A stretch of 64,000 bases of DNA, from positions 124,001 to 188,000 of the forward strand of contig NZ_NSFV01000007.1 in assembly GCF_002295115.1 (NCBI RefSeq), read 5' to 3'. Each line of letters begins with the position of its first letter. Position 1 is the stretch's first letter. Origin of the DNA: Mesorhizobium sp. WSM4311 (lineage in GTDB: Bacteria; Pseudomonadota; Alphaproteobacteria; Rhizobiales; Rhizobiaceae). The notes beneath the pieces were generated by a model that saw nothing but the letters and a program-made list of their open reading frames with translations, was not told the origin of the DNA and searched no databases. This document shows, in pieces, positions 49,390 to 58,465 of this stretch. The position numbers were made by a program, and so were the translations under genes.

Positions 49390-49995
49390 ATGTCAAAGCC
49401 GAAAATCGCCATCATCGTCGGTTCGACGCGCGCCGCGCGCTTCGCCGATGTGCCCACCCAATGGATCGCTAAGATCGCCAAGTCGCATGCCGATATCGAT
49501 GTCGAGGTCGTCGACCTCAGGGACTTCCCGCTGCCTTTCTTCGACGAAGTCGCCTCTTCCGCCTGGGTGCCGTCGACCAACGAAGTGGCGCAGCGCTGGC
49601 AGAAGAAGGTCGCCGAATTTGACGGCTTCATCTTCACCGCCGCCGAATACAATCACGGCCCGACGGCCGTGCTCAAGAACGCCATCGACTACGCCGCCAA
49701 CGAATGGAACAAGAAGCCGGCCGGCTTCCTCGGCTACGGCAGCGTCGGCGGCGCCCGCGCAGTCGAGCAGCTCCGTCTCCATGCCGTCGAACTGCAGATG
49801 GCGCCGGTCAAGTCGGCCGTTCATATCGCCTGGGGCGACTTCCTCGCCGTGCGCCAGGGCGAGAAGAAGCTCGAAGACCTCGAACATCTGAACCAGGCGG
49901 CCACCGCGCTGGTCAACGACGTCGCCTGGTGGGCAAAGGCGCTGAAGAAGGCGCGCGATGCCGACGTGGTCGACGAGGAAATCAAGGCGGCCTGA
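49390..49995 (+). CDS. NADPH-dependent FMN reductase
   Basis: A 201-residue flavodoxin-like FMN reductase. It begins KIAIIVGSTRAARFADVPTQ and has VEVVDLRDFPLPFFDE, FIFTAAEYNHGPTAVLKNAI (the FMN ring site) and LGYGSVGGARAVEQLR. Related enzymes reduce quinones and azo compounds with NADPH. The ATG at 49390 has GGAG upstream. The divergent HxlR gene fits control by quinone or aldehyde stress. Confidence 0.9.
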   Translation: MSKPKIAIIVGSTRAARFADVPTQWIAKIAKSHADIDVEVVDLRDFPLPFFDEVASSAWVPSTNEVAQRWQKKVAEFDGFIFTAAEYNHGPTAVLKNAIDYAANEWNKKPAGFLGYGSVGGARAVEQLRLHAVELQMAPVKSAVHIAWGDFLAVRQGEKKLEDLEHLNQAATALVNDVAWWAKALKKARDADVVDEEIKAA

Positions 49996-50100
49996 CCGCC
50001 AGCCGAATTATCCTCCCAAGGGATATGGGGCGGCGCTTGCGTCGCCCTTTTTCATATGGATCGCGTTTCAGAGGTGATCAATTTGCTTCAAATGCGACGC

Positions 50101-50149
50101 TGCCTCTCATCCGCCTGCCGGAACCTTCTCGTACAGTGACGGGAGAAGG
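50101..50149. repeat. CCTTCTC...GAGAAGG repeat at a truncated LysR gene
   Basis: The sequence CTCATCCGCCTGCCGGAACC, then CTTCTC, a short spacer and GGGAGAAGG, resembles one half of the rhizobial CTCATCCG/CTTCTCCC element class seen complete at 34155-34302. It sits exactly where the LysR fragment begins, so it probably took part in the deletion or rearrangement. Confidence 0.55.
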
Positions 50150-50768
50150 GAAACGGCCTCATCGCATCACGCTGTCGGATCATGCGCTGCAGACGACGGT
50201 CTGGCCAAAGCTGCGACCTGTCCTGCTCGATTATCCAGACCTGCGCGTCGAACTCCACAGCGACAACGGCATGAGAAACATCGTGGAGGAGCGGTTCGAT
50301 GCCGGCGTGCGGCTCGGTGAAAGCATCGACAGGGACATGATCGCCGTCCGCATCGGCCCGGACTGGCGGCTGGTGGCAGTGGCGTCGCCGGACTACTTTC
50401 GGCGTCGTCCGGCTCCGAAGGCGCCGCAGGATCTCGTCGGGCATGACTGCATCAATATGCGCCAGGCCACGTTTGGCGGGCTATATGCTTGGGAGTTCGC
50501 AAAAGAGGGCCGTGATCTGCGTGTCCGGGTGGAAGGCCAACTCACCTTCAACACGTCCATCGTCATGATTGACGCCGCGATGAGCGGCTACGGCATCGCC
50601 TACGTGCCGGAAGATCTGGTCAGCCACCATCTCTTGGAGGGGCGGCTGGAACTCGCGCTGGACGACTGGAGCCCGCCGTTCCCTGGCTATCCTCTCTATT
50701 ATCCAAGCAGGCGGCAGGTGTCTCCGGCGATGGCTGTTGTCGTCGATGTACTGCGGTATCGAAACTGA
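50150..50768 (+). pseudogene. LysR-family regulator remnant lacking the DNA-binding domain
   Basis: The frame encodes only the effector-binding domain. HRITLSDHALQTTVWPKLRP, then LRVELHSDNGMRNIVEERFD, AGVRLGESIDRDMIAVRI and GYGIAYVPEDLVSHHLLEG are typical of LysR proteins of the DSDHA subgroup. About 90 N-terminal residues with the helix-turn-helix are missing, and there is no start codon with a ribosome binding site near the junction. The repeat at 50101-50149 marks the break. Probably a non-functional fragment. Confidence 0.75.
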
Positions 50769-50800
50769 GACCGAACCAAGGCGCCGCTGGCGTGAAGACG

Positions 50801-52060
50801 TCAGGAGCGGCCGCCCGAGGGTGAACCCGCGCGGGCGAGCAGCAGCGCGCGCTCCCTCTCATTGCCGGTCAATTCGGCGGCCTGGCGGAACGCGGCGCGG
50901 GCTTCCGCCCGATGTCCCAGTTTCTCCAGAAGATCGCCGCGCACCGTGGGCAGGAGATGCGAGCCCTTCAGGCGCGGCTCGTCCTTCAAGGCCTCGACGA
51001 TGGCGAGGCCCTGCGCCGGTCCGAACGCCATGCCGACGGCCACCGCCCGGTTGATCTCGACGATGGGCGAGGGGGCCGCCAAGGCAAGGGCCTGATAATA
51101 GGCGGCGATCGCGATCCAGTCGGTGTCGGCGGCGGTTGCCGCGCGGCTATGGCAGGCGGCGATCATCGCCTGCAACTGATAGGGGCCCGGTGTCGATGTC
51201 AGGGTCATCGCCCGGTTCAGGCCGTCGAGGCCGCGCCGGATGAGCGACCAGTTCCAGCGCGTGCGGTCTTGGTCGAGCAGTAGGATCGGCTCACCCGCTT
51301 TGCCGGTGCGGGCAGGAAAGCGCGAGGCGTTGAGTTCCATCAGCGACACCAGCCCCTGCACCTCGGGCTCATCAGGCATCAGCGCCGCCAGCGAACGGCC
51401 AAGGCGCAGCGCCTCGCCACAGAGATCGGCGCGCAGCCAGTCCGATCCAGCGGTCGCCACATAGCCTTCGTTGAAGATGAGATAGACCACCTCCAGCACA
51501 GCGGCGAGGCGTTCGCGCCGCTCTTGCCCGCGCGGGGTCTCGAACGCGATGGCGGCATCGCGAAGCGCCCGCTTGGCTCGCACGATGCGCTGGGCGGCGG
51601 TGGCTTCGGGCACCAGGAAGGCACGGGCGATCTCGGCCGTCGACAACCCGCCCAGCAGGCGCAGGGCGAGGGCCGCGCGCTGCTCGACCGGCAAGATGGG
51701 ATGGCAAGCGGTGAAGATCAGCCGCAAAAGGTCATCGTCGATATCCTCGTCCAGCGCGGCCTCGATGTCGGGCATCTCGCGCTCCAGCTCGGCGAGGTCG
51801 ATGGCGAGTTCGCGGTGCTTGCCGTCGATCATGGTGGTGCGGCGCAGCCGGTCGAGCGCCCGGTTCCTGCCGACCTCGGTCAACCAGGCGGCCGGGTTGC
51901 GCGGGATGCCGTCCCGTGGCCAGCGCTCCAGCGCCAGCAGGAAGGCATCGCCGGCGACCTCTTCGGCGAGCCCGACATCCCTGAGACAGCGGACGAGCCT
52001 GGCGGTGAGCTTCGGCTGCTCGATCCGCCAGACCGCTTCGATGGTAGTTGTGGCCGTCAA
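50801..52060 (-). CDS. ECF42-type sigma factor with C-terminal TPR-like domain
   Basis: A 419-residue sigma factor. Region 2 appears as EEVAGDAFLLALERWPRDGI and TEVGRNRALDRLRR; region 4 as LGGLSTAEIARAFLVPEATA with AAQRIVRAKRALRDA. The long C-terminal part (about 190-419, LGRSLAALMPDEPEVQGLVS through RAEARAAFRQAAELTGNERE) is the DUF6596/TPR-like extension found in ECF42. It starts at a TTG overlapping the stop of the DGPF gene by four bases. ECF42 members need no anti-sigma factor and are regulated through their C-terminus. Confidence 0.88.
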   Translation of the reverse strand: MTATTTIEAVWRIEQPKLTARLVRCLRDVGLAEEVAGDAFLLALERWPRDGIPRNPAAWLTEVGRNRALDRLRRTTMIDGKHRELAIDLAELEREMPDIEAALDEDIDDDLLRLIFTACHPILPVEQRAALALRLLGGLSTAEIARAFLVPEATAAQRIVRAKRALRDAAIAFETPRGQERRERLAAVLEVVYLIFNEGYVATAGSDWLRADLCGEALRLGRSLAALMPDEPEVQGLVSLMELNASRFPARTGKAGEPILLLDQDRTRWNWSLIRRGLDGLNRAMTLTSTPGPYQLQAMIAACHSRAATAADTDWIAIAAYYQALALAAPSPIVEINRAVAVGMAFGPAQGLAIVEALKDEPRLKGSHLLPTVRGDLLEKLGHRAEARAAFRQAAELTGNERERALLLARAGSPSGGRS

Positions 52061-52461
52061 CCCATCAGCTCGCCAAAACCTTCCGCCACCTTCTGCACGT
52101 CCTCGGGGAAATCGCTCATCTCAAAGACGCGGCGAACCTCGATCACGTCATTTTCCCCTGCGGGGCAGCGGCGGGCCCATTCGATGGCTTCTTCACGCGA
52201 GCGTACGTCGATGACCCAATAGCCGCCCAGCACTTCCTTGACCTCCGCGAACGGCCCGTCGGTGACGACGGGCTTGCCGCCCTTGAAGCTGACCCGCGCG
52301 CCCGATGACGGCGGATGCAGCCCGTCGAGCGCCAGCAACACGCCGGCCTTCTTGAGCTCCTCATTGTATTTCATCATTCCCTCCACCCCCTTGGCGTCGG
52401 GCCTGACGTCGGGCGCTGCCTCGGCGTAGCCGCCGGGGATCATCAGCATCATGAACCGCAT
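52057..52461 (-). CDS. YciI/DGPF-family protein coupled to the ECF42 sigma factor
   Basis: A 134-residue protein of the DGPF (YciI-like) group: MRFMMLMIPGGYAEAAPDVR, then KPVVTDGPFAEVKEVLGGYW near residues 66-85 with the DGPF motif, and RSREEAIEWARRCPAGE. The fold is dimeric alpha-beta. DGPF genes are the usual direct target of ECF42 sigma factors, and here the sigma gene overlaps it. GGAGA precedes the ATG. Biochemical role unknown. Confidence 0.88.
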   Translation of the reverse strand: MRFMMLMIPGGYAEAAPDVRPDAKGVEGMMKYNEELKKAGVLLALDGLHPPSSGARVSFKGGKPVVTDGPFAEVKEVLGGYWVIDVRSREEAIEWARRCPAGENDVIEVRRVFEMSDFPEDVQKVAEGFGELMG

Positions 52462-52493
52462 GGTCTTCTCCTTGGTTGGGTTGGTTCGATGAT

Positions 52494-52522
52494 ACGACGA
52501 ACAACGGGTGGCGGAATCGACA
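52494..52522 (-). promoter_or_regulatory. Candidate ECF42 promoter upstream of the DGPF gene
   Basis: On the minus strand TGTCGA (52517-52522), a 17-base spacer, then CGTC (52496-52499). ECF42 promoters reported in Streptomyces have TGTCGA at -35 and CGA/TC at -10. The distance to the DGPF ATG at 52461 is suitable. It predicts positive autoregulation of the sigma/DGPF unit. Confidence 0.6.
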
Positions 52523-52660
52523 GGTGCCGCAAAAAAAGTTCGAATCGCGATTGCCCCCGGACCGACAGCGTTGGACCGCCACATGGGCGAGGCTGCCATC
52601 TGGCCCTGTCCTTTTGCCCTGATATGTCAGCTTGCATCCGTCATCCTCGAGAAAGCCCGC

Positions 52661-53575
52661 GTGAAATCATCCAGCCTGGCCGGCGCCGTTTCCCCTATGG
52701 TCCCGGTGCTCGTCTGCGCATTCGGTATCTTCCTTCTGTCCGGCATGGATGCGGCGATGAAGGTGCTGGTCATCGCGGTCGGTGTCTACAACACGGTGCT
52801 GTGGCGCAGCATGCTGGCGACATTGGTCGCGGGGGCGGGCTGGCTGGCGGGGCCGCGCTCGCTTCCGGTTGCCTCGGTGCTGAGGCTGCATGCGCTGCGC
52901 GCGGTGGTTGTCGGCATTGTCCTGCTGTCATTCTTCTGGGGGCTTGCAAGGCTGCCGCTGGCGGAGGCGGTCGGGCTTAGTTTCGTGGCGCCGCTGTTCG
53001 CGCTCCTGCTGGCCGCGCTGCTTTTGGGCGAAAGGATACAGCGCAAGGCCATCTGGGCCTCGCTCGCCGGTATTGCGGGTGTCGCAGTCATAGTGGCGGG
53101 CCAGTTCGGGCAGAAGACCTATGCCGGCGATGCGCTGCTCGGCACCGCTGCGGTGCTGGTCTCGACGGTGTTCTATGCCTACAATCTGATCCTCGCGCGG
53201 CGACAGGCGATGCTGGCCAAGCCAATCGAGATCATGCTGTTCCAGAACCTTTGTGTCGCGGTCATGCTTGGTCTTGCCGCGCCCTGGCTCGCTATCGCCT
53301 TGCCCAGCAATCTTTGGCTTCCGCTTGCCGGGGTGACGGCACTGTCGCTCGCCGGCCAGTTCCTGATGAGCTGGGCCTATGCGCGGGCCGAAGCGCAATA
53401 TCTGATCTCGACCGAATATTCGGCCTTCATCTGGGCGATCGCGCTCGGCTGGTTCTTCTTCGACGAGGCGGTGACCTGGACGACGCTGGCGGGAGCCGGC
53501 CTCATCGTGGCCAGCTGCCTGATCGCCGCGCGCTCCAACCCCAGACTTGCCGAGCCGATCGAAGTCGCGGTTTGA
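52661..53575 (+). CDS. EamA-family (DMT) transporter
   Basis: A 304-residue, ten-helix drug/metabolite transporter with two EamA repeats (first around VPVLVCAFGIFLLSGMDAAM, second around DALLGTAAVLVSTVFYAYNL). LSFFWGLARLPLAEAVGLSF is typical of the family. The GTG at 52661 is used because the first helix follows at once; GAGAAAG upstream is weak. Unlike the other DMT gene in the window, it carries SEYSAFIWAIALGWFFFDEA-type helix 9. Substrate unknown. Confidence 0.85.
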   Translation: MKSSSLAGAVSPMVPVLVCAFGIFLLSGMDAAMKVLVIAVGVYNTVLWRSMLATLVAGAGWLAGPRSLPVASVLRLHALRAVVVGIVLLSFFWGLARLPLAEAVGLSFVAPLFALLLAALLLGERIQRKAIWASLAGIAGVAVIVAGQFGQKTYAGDALLGTAAVLVSTVFYAYNLILARRQAMLAKPIEIMLFQNLCVAVMLGLAAPWLAIALPSNLWLPLAGVTALSLAGQFLMSWAYARAEAQYLISTEYSAFIWAIALGWFFFDEAVTWTTLAGAGLIVASCLIAARSNPRLAEPIEVAV

Positions 53576-53828
53576 GGGAAGCGCGCAAGTAGATCGGTGC
53601 CTATTGTAAAATTTTATTAAATATTTCGTCGGGCGAATTACTGCCTGTACACCATTCGTCGGGTTGTTGTGCTTCCAGTCCCGGAAAACGTCACTCAATG
53701 GTCGATGTAATGGTGAACTATGTGGCAAGTTCCTGGAACGGTATCGTGCATGGCAACGTTGGTCCGGATGCGGCCGCCTGGAATCGAACGATCCGAGCAG
53801 GCCAGGCATCACGAGGAGGATTTGTCCT
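53576..53828 (+). promoter_or_regulatory. AT-rich upstream region of the GH16 gene with direct repeats
   Basis: TTCGTCGGG occurs twice, at 53625-53633 and 53655-53663, exactly 30 bases apart, close to three helical turns. The stretch 53603-53640 is strongly AT-rich (TTTTATTAAATATTTC). This is the likely control region for the glycanase and, with readthrough, its exporter. No regulator gene is adjacent. Confidence 0.45.
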
Positions 53829-55322
53829 ATGAGCTTCTTCGTCAACGCCCTCGGCGTTCCGCTTCCCTACAGCGGCGCTTCCAGCCATTGGTACTCGGCG
53901 GCAGGGTCCGGGCCGGACTTGTACGGCAGCTCCGGAAACGACTCATTCTACGGAGCATCCGGTGTCAACGTCACCATGCACGGAGGCACGGGCGATGACA
54001 TCTATTACCTCTATGCGGCGGGCAACAAGGTGGCGGAGGCCCCTGGGGCAGGCATCGACACGATCAGCACATGGATGAGCTATAAGCTCCCCGACAACGT
54101 CGAGAATCTCGTCGTCACAAACGCCAACAACTATGCTTTCGGAAATGGGTTGGACAACATCATCACCGCCAAGGCCGGGCACCAGACTCTGGACGGCGGC
54201 GCGGGAAACGATGTGCTGATCGATGGCGGCGGCGGTTACGACACGTTCATCGTCTCGAAAGGCAACGGCAGCGACCTGATAGCGAATTTTGCCGCCACCG
54301 ACACGGTCCGCCTTAATGGCTATGGGTTCATGTCGTTCGACGCCATCCATTCAAACATGATCCAGGCGGGATCGAACGTGCTGCTGAACCTCGGGTCCGG
54401 CGAGATCCTCGAGTTCAAGGACACGACCATCGACAAGCTGCAGCCCAGCCAGTTCGAATTGCCGATCGACAAATCCGGGATGCAGCTCTCCTTCAGCGAC
54501 GATTTCAACACGCTGAACCTTCACAATAGCCAGGGCGGCACGTGGGATTCCAACTTCTGGTGGGGAGCACCGAACGGCAGCACGTTGAGCAGCAACAACG
54601 AACTGCAATGGTATATCGACGCCAACTACGCACCGACGAGCTCCGTCCATCCGTTCAGCGTGAACAACGGCGTGCTCACAATCACCGCGGCGCAGGCGCC
54701 GGCGGACATCAAGCCGCTGATCAACAACTACGAATACACCTCAGGCATACTGACCACTCACGATTCCTTCTCGCAGACCTATGGCTATTTCGAAATACGG
54801 GCCGACCTGCCCGAGAATGCCGGTGCCTGGCCGGCCTTCTGGCTGCTTCCGGAAGACGGTTCGTGGCCGCCGGAACTCGATGTCGTGGAGACGATCGGCC
54901 AGGCCCCGAACTCATTGATCATGACGGCGCACTCGAATGAAACGGGGACGCATACCAAGGTCACGTCGATAGTGAGTGTCTCGAACCCCGCCGGCTTCCA
55001 CACCTATGGCCTGCTCTGGACGCCGGACAAGCTCGTCTGGACCTATGACGGCGTGCAGGTCGCGGAAACGGCGACGCCGTCCGACATGAACAAGCCCATG
55101 TACATGCTGGTCGATCTCGCGGTCGGCGGCTTGGCCGGCACCCCTCCTGATCATCTGGCCACGCCGGCCGAGATGAAGATCGACTACGTCCGCGCCTATA
55201 CGCTGGACAGTGCGCCGGCAAACGCCCTGAACATCACCAGCAGCAGCATCGGCACGCACAGTGTCGCAACGCACGGCAACAGCACGCTGCACGGCGGTTC
55301 CGAGTTCGGGGGCCACGCGTAG
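53829..55322 (+). CDS. GH16 endo-beta-glycanase with RTX-type repeats (ExsH/PlyA-like)
   Basis: A 497-residue secreted enzyme without a signal peptide. Residues 1-210 hold hemolysin-type repeats: DLYGSSGNDSFYGASG, GGTGDDIYYLY and LDGGAGNDVLIDGGGGYDTF. The C-terminal GH16 domain (about 225-470) has YFEIRADLP, PAFWLLPEDG and the catalytic ELDVVE motif with Glu349 and Glu354. It probably cleaves exopolysaccharide, as Rhizobium PlyA and ExsH do. It is exported by type I secretion, and the PrsD/PrsE-like genes follow directly. Confidence 0.88.
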   Translation: MSFFVNALGVPLPYSGASSHWYSAAGSGPDLYGSSGNDSFYGASGVNVTMHGGTGDDIYYLYAAGNKVAEAPGAGIDTISTWMSYKLPDNVENLVVTNANNYAFGNGLDNIITAKAGHQTLDGGAGNDVLIDGGGGYDTFIVSKGNGSDLIANFAATDTVRLNGYGFMSFDAIHSNMIQAGSNVLLNLGSGEILEFKDTTIDKLQPSQFELPIDKSGMQLSFSDDFNTLNLHNSQGGTWDSNFWWGAPNGSTLSSNNELQWYIDANYAPTSSVHPFSVNNGVLTITAAQAPADIKPLINNYEYTSGILTTHDSFSQTYGYFEIRADLPENAGAWPAFWLLPEDGSWPPELDVVETIGQAPNSLIMTAHSNETGTHTKVTSIVSVSNPAGFHTYGLLWTPDKLVWTYDGVQVAETATPSDMNKPMYMLVDLAVGGLAGTPPDHLATPAEMKIDYVRAYTLDSAPANALNITSSSIGTHSVATHGNSTLHGGSEFGGHA

Positions 55323-55357
55323 GGTCTCTGGAACATGCAGCGTCGGGGAATGTGGAA

Positions 55358-57097
55358 ATGACTGGACCGTCTGGCCTGCGTCCGGTCTTCATGCGCGCCA
55401 TCGCCGATGTCGGCGTCTTCTCGCTGTTGATCAACGTCCTGCTGTTGGTGATTCCGCTCTACCTGCTGCAGGTCTATGACCGCGTGCTGCCGTCCTCCAG
55501 CGTCGAGACGCTTGTGTATCTTTCGGCCATCGCGGTTCTCACGCTCGCTTTCCTCGGGCTTCTGGACGCGATCCGCGCCGTGTACACGCAGCGCGTTGCG
55601 GCGACCGTCGACCAGAAACTGGGCGCCGGCACATTCGCTGTTTCGCTTGGCGCGAAACATGCGGGCGGCCTGTCGCCGCTGCGCGACCTCGCCTCGGTCT
55701 GCGCCTTCATCAGGTCGCGCGGCGTGGCGGTGTTGTTCGACCTGCCTTTCGCCCCTGTCTTCCTCGCCTTGCTCTATCTCATCCATCCGGTGCTGTTCTG
55801 GGTGACGGTCGCCGGCGCGGCGCTTCTGCTTTTGCTGGTCGTGGCCAACCAGCTTGCCATCGGCAGGAACGACGCCTTGTCCGCGGAGCGTTCGGCCTTG
55901 GCCAGCCAGGCGGAACAGGCCTTTGCCCGCAATGCCGAAACGCTGCGCGCCATGGGCATGGTGGAGAACGCCGCGCAGATCTGGGGACGGCACGTGGCGG
56001 CAGCGCTCACCCTGCATGACCGTTCCTCGAGTGCCAATGCGGTCTTCAGCGGTGCCTCGCGGGCGCTGCGCATGATGCTGCAACTGGCGATCCTGGGCGC
56101 CGGCGCATGGCTGGTGCTCAAGGGACAGATGACGGCGGGCATGATCTTCGCTTCCTCGCTGGTGTCGTCGCGCGCGCTGCAGCCGCTCGACCAGTTGATC
56201 GGCGCCTGGCGGCAGATCGCCGACGCCCGGCGGGCGTGGAAGCGGCTGGAGACAGCGCTTGCGGCGCGTCCGGCTGAAGCGCGCAAACTCATCCTGCCCG
56301 ATCCGGCAGGCGCGATTTCCGTGCAGGACGTTTTCTTCATGGCGCCGAATGCGCAGCCCGGCACCGAACCCATCCTCAAGCGGCTGAACTTTCAAATCGG
56401 TGCCGGCGAAGCGTTGGCCATCGTCGGCCCGAGCGGCGCCGGCAAATCGACGCTGGCGCGGTTGCTTGTGAGCGCTGCGCGGCCGACCGGCGGTGCGGTC
56501 AGGATCGACGGCGCCGACCTCAGGACCTGGGACGAAAACCAGCTCGGAAAGCATGTCGGCTACCTCGCGCAGGAGGTCGAGCTCTTTCCAGGATCGATCG
56601 CGCAAAACGTCGCCCGCTTCGACCCCGATGCAGATGACGTCGCGATCATCGAGGCAGCAAGGCGGGCCGAGGTGCATGAACTGGTCCTGGCGCAGCGGGA
56701 CGGCTACCAGACATTGATAGGTCCTTCGGACAGGACGCTGTCGGGCGGCGAACGCCAGAGGATCGGGCTGGCACGCGCCTTCTACGGCAATCCCAGAATT
56801 CTCGTCCTGGACGAGCCCAGCACCCATCTCGACGGCACCGGCGAAGCGGCGCTCGAGGCGGTACTCGCCGCCGCGAAGGCGGCCGGCGTCACGATGGTCG
56901 TGATCACGCATCGCCCTTCGATTGCCGCGTCCTGCGACCGTGTGATGCTTCTGCGTGGCGGCGCGATCGAAGCCTTCGGCCCAAGCAGCGAGGTGCTGCG
57001 GCATTCGGGCAAGGGCCTTCCCGCGCAGCCGAATACGGTGGTGACAGGATCATTCGCCACGACGATCCGCACGCATAACATCCGTTTTGGGTCGTAG
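55358..57097 (+). CDS. prsD: Type I secretion ABC transporter (PrsD-like)
   Basis: A 579-residue permease-ATPase fusion. Membrane domain with five to six helices (about 12-300), then the ATPase: VGPSGAGKST Walker A, LSGGERQRIGLARAF signature, LVLDEPSTHLD Walker B and VVITHRPS. No peptidase C39 domain. The ATG at 55358 is preferred over the GTG at 55352 because GGGGA lies eight bases upstream. It follows its likely substrate gene by 35 bases and overlaps none; the membrane fusion partner begins one base after its stop. Confidence 0.9.
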   Translation: MTGPSGLRPVFMRAIADVGVFSLLINVLLLVIPLYLLQVYDRVLPSSSVETLVYLSAIAVLTLAFLGLLDAIRAVYTQRVAATVDQKLGAGTFAVSLGAKHAGGLSPLRDLASVCAFIRSRGVAVLFDLPFAPVFLALLYLIHPVLFWVTVAGAALLLLLVVANQLAIGRNDALSAERSALASQAEQAFARNAETLRAMGMVENAAQIWGRHVAAALTLHDRSSSANAVFSGASRALRMMLQLAILGAGAWLVLKGQMTAGMIFASSLVSSRALQPLDQLIGAWRQIADARRAWKRLETALAARPAEARKLILPDPAGAISVQDVFFMAPNAQPGTEPILKRLNFQIGAGEALAIVGPSGAGKSTLARLLVSAARPTGGAVRIDGADLRTWDENQLGKHVGYLAQEVELFPGSIAQNVARFDPDADDVAIIEAARRAEVHELVLAQRDGYQTLIGPSDRTLSGGERQRIGLARAFYGNPRILVLDEPSTHLDGTGEAALEAVLAAAKAAGVTMVVITHRPSIAASCDRVMLLRGGAIEAFGPSSEVLRHSGKGLPAQPNTVVTGSFATTIRTHNIRFGS

Positions 57098-58423
57098 ATG
57101 ATGGCGGCGCAGAGCCTCGCCTGGGAGGAAGGCAACCCGCGTACCAACATAAGGCGCGTCGCATTCGCCGGATACGCGGCAACGGCGCTGTTGGTGGGTT
57201 GCTTCGGCTATTGGGCCGTCAGCGCGCCCTTGTCCGGAGCGGTGATCACGCAAGGCACGATCTCGGCGACCGGCGGAAACATCCTGATCCAGCATCCCGA
57301 CGGCGGCATCATCGAGGCGTTGCTGGTCCATGACGGCGATCGCGTGCAACAGGCCCAGGATCTGATCGTGCTGGATCCGACAGCCGCGCAGGCCGAGCTC
57401 AACCGGCTGACGAGACAGTCGATCGCGCTCAGGGCTGGTGCGGCACGGCTGGAGGCGGAACGCGACGGGTTGGACAGGCTCGCGCCAATCACCAAACCGG
57501 CGCCGGCACCGCTCCAGGCCGATTTCGAAGCCCTCATTCGAGAACAGCAAAAGGAATTCGACGCCAGACTCGCCCGGTTCCGATCGGAACAATCGATCCT
57601 GGCCCAACGACTGGCCATGCATCGGCAGTCCGTGGTGGGATTGCAGTCCCAGAAAGAGGCCGTTCGGCAACAAGCCGAAATCGTGAAGAAGGAACTCGGC
57701 ATCAAGACAAGCCTGCTGGACAAGGGCCTCACCAATCGCACCGAATATTCGCAGCTTTTGCGCAGCGAGGCCGATCTCGTCGGGCAGGCCGGGGCGCTGG
57801 AAGCCAATCTGGCGGCGGTCAACACCCAGATCGTCGAGGCCCAGGAGCAGATCGAGCGCCTGACCACGCAGCGCGTGGAAGAGGCGCTGACGAAGCTGGA
57901 CGAGGTTCGCTCCAACCTGGCCGACATCGAGGAACAGGTCAGGGCGGCCGAGGCGGTGCTGCGGCGGACGAGGATCAAGGCACCGGCCGCGGGCATCGTG
58001 GTGTCCTCGACCTACAATGCCAAGGGCAGTGTGATTGCCCGCGGTGAGAAGATCATGGAGATCCTGCCTACCGCACCGGGCCTGATTGTCGATGCAAGGC
58101 TGCGGCCGAAGGACGTCGATCAGGTCCGTGTCGGCCAACCGGCGAAACTGCGATTGTCCGCCTTGAACATGCGGCTCACCCCCGAGGTTTCAGCCACCGT
58201 GGCACAGATTTCCGCGGACCGACTCGTCGACGAGGCTACGCATGAGCCCTATTTCCGCGTCAAACTCAGGATTGCGGCCGACCTGCCGCCCGGCGTGAAG
58301 CCCGAGCAGCTTTATCCCGGAACGCCGGTCGAGGCGTTCATCAACACGGGCGACCGGACTTTCTTCGAGTATCTGGCACGGCCGATGCTCGATTCCTTCG
58401 CTCGCGCGTTCACGGAGCGGTAG
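57098..58423 (+). CDS. prsE: HlyD-family membrane fusion protein (PrsE-like)
   Basis: A 441-residue adaptor with one N-terminal membrane segment (about 23-45), a biotinyl-lipoyl-like GGNILIQHPDGGIIEALLVH block near 60-80, a long coiled-coil (about 95-290) and a second lipoyl half with IKAPAAGIVVSSTYNAKGSV near 293-312. It bridges the ABC transporter to an outer-membrane TolC-type channel, which is not encoded in the window. Its ATG directly abuts the transporter stop codon. Confidence 0.92.
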   Translation: MMAAQSLAWEEGNPRTNIRRVAFAGYAATALLVGCFGYWAVSAPLSGAVITQGTISATGGNILIQHPDGGIIEALLVHDGDRVQQAQDLIVLDPTAAQAELNRLTRQSIALRAGAARLEAERDGLDRLAPITKPAPAPLQADFEALIREQQKEFDARLARFRSEQSILAQRLAMHRQSVVGLQSQKEAVRQQAEIVKKELGIKTSLLDKGLTNRTEYSQLLRSEADLVGQAGALEANLAAVNTQIVEAQEQIERLTTQRVEEALTKLDEVRSNLADIEEQVRAAEAVLRRTRIKAPAAGIVVSSTYNAKGSVIARGEKIMEILPTAPGLIVDARLRPKDVDQVRVGQPAKLRLSALNMRLTPEVSATVAQISADRLVDEATHEPYFRVKLRIAADLPPGVKPEQLYPGTPVEAFINTGDRTFFEYLARPMLDSFARAFTER

Positions 58424-58465
58424 CTGTCGCCGGCCGCGCAATCCGCCGGGCCGACATTCAGACAA

